Part shown: positions 11,801-21,500 of the stretch, piece by piece
Position numbering within the stretch: position 1 is the first letter of the stretch
Layout: each line of letters opens with the position of its first letter
Assembly (NCBI GenBank): GCA_026929865.2
Contig: CM049396.1
Span: 27,360,501-27,424,500 of the forward strand
Length of the DNA stretch: 64,000 nucleotides
Direction: 5' to 3'
Source of the DNA: Hyperoplus lanceolatus
Lineage: Eukaryota > Chordata > Actinopteri > Uranoscopiformes > Ammodytidae
Made by a program: the position numbers and the translations under genes
The notes under the pieces: generated by a model
Seen by the model: only the letters and a program-made list of their open reading frames with translations
Database searches by the model: none
What the model was told of the DNA's origin: nothing

Positions 11801-14800
11801 TTGTGTGCGGCCACCACCTCCATATAATGAACCCAAACATAACGGCTAAGTCCGGGGAACTTTCATAATGAGTACAGCGACGCACCGGTGTTTATGCCTA
11901 TATCTACGCCAGCCACGGTCCTGTCACAGCCAGGTAGGGTAATGTAGGCTATTTGCCTTTATTTTGTACTGCCGTGCACACAATGCTGCTGTAAATGTGT
12001 TTGGTATGGTGCTGCCTTGCTGTTTGTTTTCATTTCCGAGCAGCGTGAATCTGCAATGCTGTTTTAAGGCTATTTGTTCCGTTCAGTTGCTGTTTATTTG
12101 TCTTTTGGCTCAATTGTTGGCCGTGTTGTTGTTGTTTTTGTGCGGACATGATCGCTGTTGTGTCGGGTCGGGTCTGATCGCAGCCATGGTTGATTAGGGG
12201 AATAAATATATCGGGGGGAGACTAGCAGCTTAGGTGCGTTGGGCGCGTTGAACCATTTTTTTACACAAAATGACCAAGCGCCAGATCAGGTGCGTTGGGC
12301 GCATTGGCCACCGCACCTGATCTGGCTGGTGTGGTGTGTTCGCACCTTAAGTTGTTCCATGGACTTTGTCACTTGGAAGCTCACAGATGAAAATGTGTAG
12401 GTCTGTTTGCTTCAGTAGTCACAAGTGCAAACGGGACAAGATTTCCTACTTTTTGATATTAACATAAAGTATTTGCAAGTGACAGCGAAGAAAATGTCAA
12501 CGTAACATTTTTTCTCAACTGGCCCGCTTGGCCAGTAGATTAGCCTTTTACTGGCCCCATGTATATTTTCACTGGCCCGACAGCCAAAAGATATAACGTT
12601 TTTCAGAATTTTGGTGATTACTATGTACAGCATTGAATTTCCCTTTTAGATTTGGTTGTTTTCTTTTAGTTCATGAGATGAAATGTTGATATATTACAAA
12701 TTATATACAGTTAACCACGTTGTATTTTACTAAAACGTACAAACTGTGACAAGCCGTTAGTGGCCCTAGCGGGCCAGTGACTGGCCAATCCACTCCCCTG
12801 CATATCGCCATGGGTTATGTTGAACCCTGAAATGTGTCTATCTTTTTCAGATTTTCTCAAAAAGTCATAGCTGCAAGTCCTGACTGAGCTGCACATTTGG
12901 TTTTGTGTGTGATACACCGTGCGGGACTATTAGGGCAGTAAATGTATGCTGAGTAATGTGGCCTCTTAGCCCGGAAATCCAGACCCACATCTAGAACAAT
13001 ATAGGGTCTGGCCACGATTAATATACCTTCCCAACTCAAGGGGCGACACCTACGCGTATAAATAGAGCTCCGACCTGCCCATATCAGATCAAACGATTTG
13101 ATTGGTAAGTCAGAATTTTATGACATACAGTTGTTAATGAGCTCCAATGGATCATGTCCAGACCAACAGGCTGAGCAAATTTTAATTTGCCAGTGGCAGG
13201 TCTGGATTTCCAGGCTCGTGGCCTCTTGCAGGCACCCTGAAAATAAGCAGTTTAATTTACTGTGACACAGTATCCTACCTAACATGAAGTCAGCACCGTA
13301 GAGCTCAAACGTGTTTTTGCGTGAATCCATCAGATCCTGTGTTGTCTGCAATGCATGGATCACAGCCGTCTTCATCCCAGGGACTACAACAGAGTGCCAC
13401 TGAGCTTCCCGGCCCTGGCTGGACAGAAAGGTCCTGAACTGCTCATCTGACCACATGTTGTTTTCTGGGACACCTTGATGGCGCTGTTTGGAGGGCGTCA
13501 GGTGCTTCTGGATGGAGTTATTACACAGGTGGACAGAGCTGAAAGGAAAGGCCAAGATCAGAAAGACTTTGGTGCAACTTTGGTAGAAACACTCAGTATT
13601 ATTCTATTTTAGAGGCAGAATGCAACTATGGAGTTGGATGAATTTTGCTTATGTCATAGAAAGGACAGAGATTTGTCCATATCAGCCCAGGATAACAGCT
13701 AGGTTCATGCCACGCATCAGAATCAGATCTCCCTGTGTACCCTGTGCTGCCTTTTTTTAAAAACTCTTACTTTGTTTGTCTAACATTAATCTTGTTTTAC
13801 ATTTTGCTTTCTTTGATTAGTCTCCAATTCCATTATCAGTATGACAGCCTTACCTGTCCAGTATGTCTAGCGAGTAAGGCTGCGTAGAAAAGCGCAGGTA
13901 GCACTTTTTATAGAACCACACGGTCAGAGGGTTCCAGTCGGTGACCAGGAACCACTGCCGCACATCAAATTTGGTGCCATAGATTAGGAAGGGGCACTCC
14001 ATGTACTTCTGCACCACCCACTTGCTTTCCCTGATGAGGGTTACATCACCAGACACCAGCTTGAGGATCTGATCCAGACGCTTGGCACATTTGATACCTA
14101 GAAGTTGAAAGGACAGTTCAATCAGGACTATGGCAGATATTAAGTGGACTATATTGTTGTGTCTGACAACGCACCTCTTCCCCTAGACTTAGCTCCGGGT
14201 TTGATGATCCAGATGTTGTGTAAGCCGTCTATGTCCAGCTGTGGACTGACCTTCACCATCCTCTGTAGCATGGCTTTGCAGTCGGCCACGAAGCATTCAC
14301 TGTTCTCGATCTCTGCTCCGCCACTAAGCAATGGAACAGAGATTAAGAGAGGTAGGGACCGTAATGAGATATTGAAGAGCATCTTGTCAGTTTCCCTTTA
14401 CCTCTCACATGCATGCACTGTACTCACTGAACAACAAGGTAGTAACTGTCAATAAACTCTGCCCACTCCTCTTCGGTAAGTGTTTGTGTTGTCGCCAGGC
14501 TTTTGTCGATGTCTCTGTGCTCCAGGCTCTCCAGGAACTCCTGGCATACTTTGAGTGCGCTGTCAATCATTTTGGAAAGGACCACCGGTTGCTGTCTTCT
14601 TCGTCTCTTCTGATCTGATGATGGAGCAAGAAAATGATGTCTCTCTTTTGATTTAGATTTTACACAAGGTGAGTGCACAGTCATGTGAGATGTGGTCATA
14701 CCCTGAGCAGCCCTGGTGTTGTGGCTCGTTCCTTCTCCCTGAAGACCCTTCTCCCTCTCCACAATGAACTTCAGAAGACTGGTGCAGGCTGTCCTCCTGT

Positions 14801-17020
14801 AGTCCTCTACATGAAGGACATAGACAGAGAGGCAAATATTGTACACTTATGTGATAGTAGAAAGTCTAAACTAGTATGGTGGGCTGTAAAGTCATATATT
14901 ACCAAGGAAAGCTTGCTTCTCATCCTTCGCTACTAGTCTGTAACAGCGTGGGAAGAAGGTATCGGGGTTGGCTGAATCAAACCAGTGCAGGTTCCTCAGG
15001 TTAACACACAACCCCACCTAACAAACAAAAGACAAATATTGATGTGTGATGTAACACAGGACCAATGAAGAAGCGTCTATTGTTGTAAGAAGTAATTGCA
15101 AAATATACTGTAAATGCACCTTGGTAGTGAAAATGCCCGCCTTTGCAAAATGATTGGAAATTTGTTCTTTTTGTAAGCTATTGTTGTTGATGGCATCCCT
15201 ACGGTTTGTCCAGTAAAAATATACCGTTTCATTCCGCACCATACGAGACTGTAGAAAGAAAATAGGGAGAGAATGAGATTGTGCTGAATCTTGGATTCTG
15301 TTGAATTTTGCTGACATGAAGTTTAATTTTCAAGCATTGTTAGCAGAGTCAGCAATGTGGGTCCCCTCAGCATCACGTTATCCTGCAACCTTAAAAGTTG
15401 TTTTTACCATTAGATCATATAGTCCATCTGTATCCTGGTCTTTATCGACATCGTCTGAGTTGTCTGAGAAGAAGGAGGAGCGATGTTAATCAATGGTGGT
15501 AGGTATCTAAAAAGGAAAGAAGCCTACGATTTCTGTAATAGTCACATTTGCATCCAGCCCACCATCATCTTCATCACTGTCAACAGCATCATTGGAGCTA
15601 GCTAGGCCCTCGTCACTGTGACGCCGATGAACATTGCGGATGGGGCGGTGCATACGCTGCTCAACCCAGCCTCTGGCCATCAATGCGCCCCTGATGACAG
15701 GGTAAGGGCCCTGGATAGAGAATATCTTATGCATCTGAAAATAAATTAAAGTAAACACCAACATTATTGACAACGGCCACATAACTGTTTTGCATACATT
15801 CAGTAATGTAACTTCACCTTGATAGCTTTGTCAGCAAGGAATTTAGCTGTCTTGAGTCTCTCCGGGTTAAGATGAGGTTGAATGACAACACTGCGGCGAA
15901 CTCTGCCCTCAGGAGATGTAGCTGACACACACAAACACAAAAATCAAACTTTACGTCTGCAATTCTGTTCTACACTATTTCATGTATTTATATCTCAAGA
16001 GACCAGCGTCCATGTTCAGGGTATACTTACTTGTTTGCTGGCTTTTGGCTTCGTCTTGGTTGCATTGCAGGACCACACCTGTGACCTTCTGATCTTGGGA
16101 GGGGCCTCCTGTTTCCCCTGTACCTGTAACAACAGGATTGTTGTCACACTTACTAAATAAATTAAAATGGCTCATGCAAATAAGTTTGCCAATATGATGG
16201 CACATAGCAATCCCATCCAGTGAACAAATCCTATGTTGCATCATGAAGCATAGCAAAACTGTAATATATCTATTATAAAAACAAAATGGACACAAATTGG
16301 CTGATGAATAAGATATCCGCTCAAAATGCATAAAACAACACAAAGGTGTAATAAGTTTACAAGGCAGGCATGCCAAAGGGATGACAAAGCCGAAGACAAT
16401 GTAACTAAAGCTTAAGGCTTGACCTCTTCAGTTTAGAGCCAGAAAGATTAAAGACATGACACTTTAATACACTGCCTCTGAGTTAAAACATTTGTCAACC
16501 TGTCCTGAGCATGACTTCATGATTAATTCAGGATGCAAGCTCTATAAGCAGATACTTTGAATACAGTCTTTTGAGGGTGTGAACTGTGAACTTTTCTTGT
16601 TTCAGTTGAGAAATGGATCCCTAAGCAAGTTGCATCCAGAATTTCCCCATTAAAGCCACAATCCCCATTTTGTACATTATAGATAAAAATGTAAAGTCAT
16701 AAACTACATAAATACGAATTTTAAGTCCTCAATTAAAATATAGGTTACTGTCAGTCAATTTTTGAAGTGTAGATTGTTCCAATCTTGTGTTATGAATTAT
16801 ATTGATCAGATTTATTGATTTGAAGAAAATACACCTTAGTGATTCCCTGCATTATTTTTCTGGTCCTTGAGAGTTCAGACAGGGGCAGTGTCTCCTCTGT
16901 TGCTCTCTGTCTCTCACCACTGTCTGGGCATGGTGTGCAGCGTCTATCAGTATCCTGGTTTCCCCCTTGGTCCAGCTGGATGGACTGTCTGACCGCGGTG
17001 GCTTCCATACCAACTCTCAT
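8898..17020 (-). CDS. ttll3: Tubulin monoglycylase TTLL3
   Basis: Tubulin tyrosine ligase-like enzyme of the TTLL3/TTLL8 branch, which adds glycine to tubulin tails in cilia. Thirteen coding exons: 16835-17020, 16031-16123, 15818-15907 (a start at 15921 is possible), 15563-15734, 15408-15463, 15120-15248, 14903-15017, 14428-14806, 14175-14323, 13854-14097, 13279-13538, 9918-10093 and 8898-9833. Together they give an unbroken frame of 994 aa. Signatures are [11 protein letters not shown] (exon 4), [10 protein letters not shown] (exon 9), [15 protein letters not shown] (exon 10) and IEINASPT (exon 12), all parts of the ATP-grasp core. Exon 13 codes a proline-rich repetitive tail. The N-terminal ATG at 17020 is the first in frame, but the family is variable there. 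A splice acceptor near 17083 suggests a 5' UTR exon. TTLL8 is the main alternative. Intron 11 is packed with transposons. Confidence 0.86.
9165..9610 (-). repeat. Coding minisatellite in the ttll3 C-terminal tail
   Basis: About ten diverged tandem units of roughly 40-55 bp within exon 13 of ttll3. On the coding strand each unit encodes a variant of a TSSxVV-x-PP block plus a run of prolines (for example [12 protein letters not shown] and [11 protein letters not shown]). The frame stays open throughout. On the plus strand the same tract reads as Arg-rich open frames, which are shadows. Confidence 0.75.
10281..11130. mobile_element. Transposon-like element E1 in ttll3 intron 11
   Basis: Starts AAGGTACGAAAACACTGCAC and ends GTGTTCGCACCTT, imperfect inverted termini. 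The interior, including a block near 10615-10780 with GAGCCCAAACATAAC, is clearly related to the neighbouring element E2 (11321-12348). No coding potential and no clear target duplication were seen. Confidence 0.6.
11321..12348. mobile_element. Transposon-like element E2, second member of the same family
   Basis: Starts AAGGTGAGAACACACCAAAC and ends TGGTGTGTTCGCACCTT, inverted termini of about 17 bp. Subterminal parts are rich in GCGTTGGGCGCG words. The interior matches E1 in the same orientation (ACCCAAACATAACGGC near 11828). It is diverged from E1, so the two are separate insertions or an old duplication. No transposase was found. Confidence 0.6.
12968..13226. mobile_element. Short inverted-repeat element next to ttll3 exon 11
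   Basis: Bounded by AGCCCGGAAATCCAGACC on the left and GGTCTGGATTTCCAGGCT on the right, nearly perfect 18-bp inverted repeats. GTGGCCTCTT occurs on both sides (ending at 12967, and again just after the right terminus), probably the target duplication. The element is about 250 bp and non-coding. It ends only some 60 bp from the splice donor of exon 11 at 13279. Confidence 0.65.
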
Positions 17021-18556
17021 TCTTCAGGAGAACCTTTTCTTCTGCACCTACTTCATGGTTTGGTTGACACAAACTGCTGCAAAGGACACACTCCAGTATG
17101 TACTATGAGTGAACAATTGTAAATTGTTAAGGTGTGCAAAAAATATTACACAAATAAAGTGTAGGCCTATGGCTTTATGTTCAATGTTGTAACTCTGTAG
17201 ACTAAACAATTGTGGGTGTCACGCATCGTGGCTAGTGGTCTTGTAGATCAGTCTAGCCAAGTGCAGCCAGTGGACTGTAAAGTGGGTCAAATTGCTGTGC
17301 AGGAGACAGCTTGGCTAAACATGTCAGCATTGCACCTAACACCCCAGGCAGGTTGTGCTCACTCTGATTTCCTTTAGTTAGCCTTGTAAATCCACTTTTA
17401 TAATCCTGGATCTTTCCATGGAGATCCCTCACATCAGTCTTTGCACAACACACACATAACACTAGCTATAACATTTTTGCTATAAAGCCACTCATTAGTT
17501 GACAAGCAGCACATCACAGCCTAGGCTAGGCAACTCTCTCAAACAAACCGCAGCCTCACATTGCCATTGTAATTTAAAAACTAACTTGTAACTTCGGTCT
17601 CCTATGGCCTATGTTACAGTAGGCTAAGCGTATCCCATGTTAAGCCAAATGTCCACATCTTGCCTTAATGTTTGTTGATCTTACCGGCTGAGGTCCACAG
17701 GTTTAGCTTATCAACTCCGGTGCCGGTTGAGTTTCACCGGAGGAACTCACTGTACGTCCGACCTGTTTATTGTTACCATGGCAACTGCTAGATAGCTACT
17801 TGCGCTAACCATGGTGCTAAACCCCTGCCGGCGAGTTATGGGATAGGTTAGGTAGTAGGGGTTACAAATTATAATGTTTATATGAATCCCATGGCGTTTA
17901 TTATTTTGGTGTAACTTTAACAGACACTCCAGGTGGTTTATCCTTTACGTGTCAAGGAAATATTAAACTCCTTGTTAGTTTATCCCTAACTTTATAGAAG
18001 GACACAAGTGTATTTCACTTTCAAAAACTATAATTCTGCTGTATGCTACTTCAATCATTTAAAAATGCACTGTTTATTCACGCATAGTGATAATACCACC
18101 TCTCTGTTCATTTCTCAATGTTCTTTTACCCCTTTCTCTGTTCATTTCTCAATGTTCTTTTTCGTTATCTTTCTGTTGTGTCGCCATCTTGCTACGTCAG
18201 GTGTCACGTGGTGCGAGCTCGCTCCTCAGCATGTGTCCACATGGTCCACCCTTATATGTCCATGGGTCCACCACTCAGGCAAATCCCAGCAGTCAGGCAT
18301 ACAAATCATGATACACACACAGCCGAGCTGTGACAATATATACATCTACAAACATAACTTAATACCCATAAGTGCAACTTCGCGATATATTTATCATAAA
18401 ACTCAAAACAGGTAGGCTAGCAGTCTGTAATTGGTGTATTTACAGTCAGGGAAGAAGTGTTTCCTAAAAGCTAACATGCTAACGGCTGACGTTACTTGGC
18501 TTAAACTACGTTGAACTTCTTTCTTAGATGAGTAGTTCCTCCGCTCTAGCCATAAC
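17021..18556. promoter_or_regulatory. Head-to-head spacer between ttll3 and hmces
   Basis: The 1.5-kb spacer separates the ttll3 ATG (minus, 17020) from the hmces ATG (plus, 18557), so it must contain both promoters. An acceptor-like CCTTTGCAG on the minus strand near 17080 suggests that ttll3 has an upstream non-coding exon. At about 18102-18160 a block with TCTCTGTTCATTTCTCAATG is present twice in tandem. No other gene is visible. Confidence 0.5.
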
Positions 18557-21500
18557 ATGTGTGGAAGAACTGCGTGCACTCTTGCCTCGGACGAGGTTAG
18601 CCGAGCCTGCATCTACAGAAACCGAGGGGGGCAGCGGAGACAGCCCCGCTGGAGGGATGGAGATGCGGACAAATACCGCCCATCGTACAACAAGAGCCCT
18701 CAGTCTCTGAGTCCTGTCCTGCTGTCTAGGAGGCATTTTGATAAGGTAAGAACACCTGCATGCATCGCTCCGCGCATGGGTCAGCAATTGTTTCAAGCGA
18801 AGGACTCCAAATAGTTAGGCATACACTTTGTTAAGATTACATTTTGTGGGAGATACTAGATTCATATAGATAATAAAAACGTTTTTTTTTAAATGTGAAA
18901 ATGCTTATTAATTTAATTGCAACCACAGCTCAACCACAGCCAAATAATAAACCAGACATAATAAATCATAAACACGTCCCTGTCACAGTCTCAACAATAC
19001 TTAACATAATTTATTAAGTTGTTGTTTTCACTCCTTGTGTGTCTCCAGAATGCTCCTGTGGATGAGTGTGTGTTGGCCTCAATGCGTTGGGGTCTGGTAC
19101 CTGCCTGGTTCAAAGAGAATGACCCAAATAAGATGCAATACAGCACCAACAACTGCCGCTGTGAGAGTATATTGGAGAAGAAATCTTACAAGGTGCATAT
19201 AGTTTGAGGCACTGCTCGTGCTAAGCAACAGTATATTATATATCCTGGTTTTTATGTCTTGCTTTAAGTGCTGGGCATATGCATACCGTGTCTAATGACG
19301 TTGTTATCCCCTCAAAGGACCCGCTGATAAAAGGACAGCGCTGCGTCATCCTTGCTGATGGTTTTTATGAGTGGAGGAGGCAGGAAAAAGACAAGCAGCC
19401 TTTCTTCATATACTTCCCTCAGACCCAAGAACCCAGTCAGCAGAAAACAGAGGATCAGGTTGACCCCACAACCTCAGGTTGCAATAACGAGAATTCAGAG
19501 ACAGCATGCCCTCAAGAAGAGGCCTCCACAGACTTGACAGAGGTTTGTTATGGGGATTTCTACAGCAATATCAGCACAATGAGCATGTGCTTTCATCCAG
19601 AACAGTATAGAGAATGCAGCTGTGGCGGAAATAAGCATGGTTGAGAATATCCTGTGTGGTAGAGGAGCCAAAGCAAAAATGTGCATGTGTCCACCAGGTG
19701 TTAGTTTAGTATTCAGAATGTCATGCTGCATGTACATTTGTTTAGACGTTAGTGCCAGGTTCAGTACTGTCACAACCATACCAGGGCTGTACAGTGCGAC
19801 AGTTTTGATCGCATTTGCTACTGAAATTGATCAAGTACGATGATGAATACGAATCCATTCCATTCGCACTCATGCGACAGGTTGATAATGAGGAGAGGCT
19901 GTCTTTGAAACACAGAGGAGAGATGCACAACACTGCTTAGAGGGCTACATTAACACTGCGGGTAAATGAGTTTTAGGCAAGTAAGTTATTGAGTCCACCC
20001 TCCACTTTGGCTGGTGAAAGACGTGTGCTCGGGATCTGTGCTCGTGCAGCGATTCTAGGTATAGAGGTTGCGTTCCGAATCGCATACCCTTTCTTTTTTC
20101 TATTCTACATACTACATCTGACGATAAAAATAATCTAGTTAGGATGCAGTAGGCATACTATTGGGACGTACTTTTCTCTCTTATTTCATCATAACGGCTG
20201 CGTTCCGAATCGCATACTTTCTACTAGGGGAAGGTGGGGTGATTTGTGCAACTTTTTACTCAAAGTGATTTTAAAGTGAGGCCTTGACAGTTATGTCTCC
20301 AACTCAAATATGTACATATATTTCAGGATGTTGTGCATCCCTGGCAATAAAAACTTTGGTTCTGGAATAAACTGTTTAAGAAATATAGCTTTCGGAAAAA
20401 AAGTTGTCTTGTCGCACAAAGTGGGGTGATTTGTGCGTCATTGAGTCACAATGACAAAGTCACCATCATCATCTTTCTGGCCATCTGAACTCTCATCAGT
20501 GGTGTCGTTAAGTGGAATTGAGATGTCACTCTCTTCTGAGCTACTGTAGACAATCACTTTCTTTTGGTGACCAGCGTATACAGCCATGCCACTGGCACAA
20601 CTCTCAGAAATGTACTTTGCACTAGTTGCTCCGTGCTTGTGGAACCAACTGCCACCTGACAAATGTGATTCCCCCTACATTTCTGCCTTTAAATCAAGGC
20701 TCAAAACCCATATGTACACCCTGGTGTTTCCTCCCCATTAACCTCTGCACTACTTGCTTACCTCTGCACTACTATCTGTGTTTATGTGGATGTATGGGCT
20801 TTACGTCCTTTATTTTGGTTATTGTTATTTTACCTTCATTGTTTACCTACTGAATGCACTATGTACAGCACTTTGGACAGTGCAAACTGTCATAAATGTG
20901 CTTTTATAAATACATTTTACTTACTTACTTACTTATAACTCACCCAGGCCCTTTCGCACAAATCACCCCATCCCCAGAATTTTGGATAATAGGCATGATG
21001 CAGCAATTTAGGGTTGACATTGTGCTAACTATATAGACTCAAAGTGTAGCATACCAAAGCACTAAAACATGTGTCAAATGTTTTCAAACGTGTCTATAAT
21101 TGTTCAGACACAATAATCAAAAAACCTTGATCATGGAAATTTTACTTTGAAAGGCAAAACACAGTTTTTTGAGCTTAAATGTGCTTATATCTTATTCCTT
21201 GTGTCTCCCTTCTTTACAGGATGAGTCAAATGGATGGCTCTTCTTAAATATGTGGTCACATTTCCAATTTCTTCCACGGTTTTCTAGAAACAAGGGGTTT
21301 TGCAACTTCCAAAATGCACAAATCACCCCACCTTCCCCTATATAGTATGTAGAAAAAAGATTTAGGATGTCCCGATTCTTGTGGCCAGATTTAGGATGGT
21401 TAGAATACCCGGATGGTCTACTTCATGCGGCCAAGATGGTTAGTGTTGAAAAGTGCATCCTATTTGGGCGATTCTGACCCACAATCCAGTGCGCACGTGA

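Noticed and set aside
8898-17020. TTLL8 instead of TTLL3
   Set aside because: The two are close and I cannot align here. Segments such as [15 protein letters not shown] are shared; TTLL3 is the usual single fish member, so it was kept with lower certainty.
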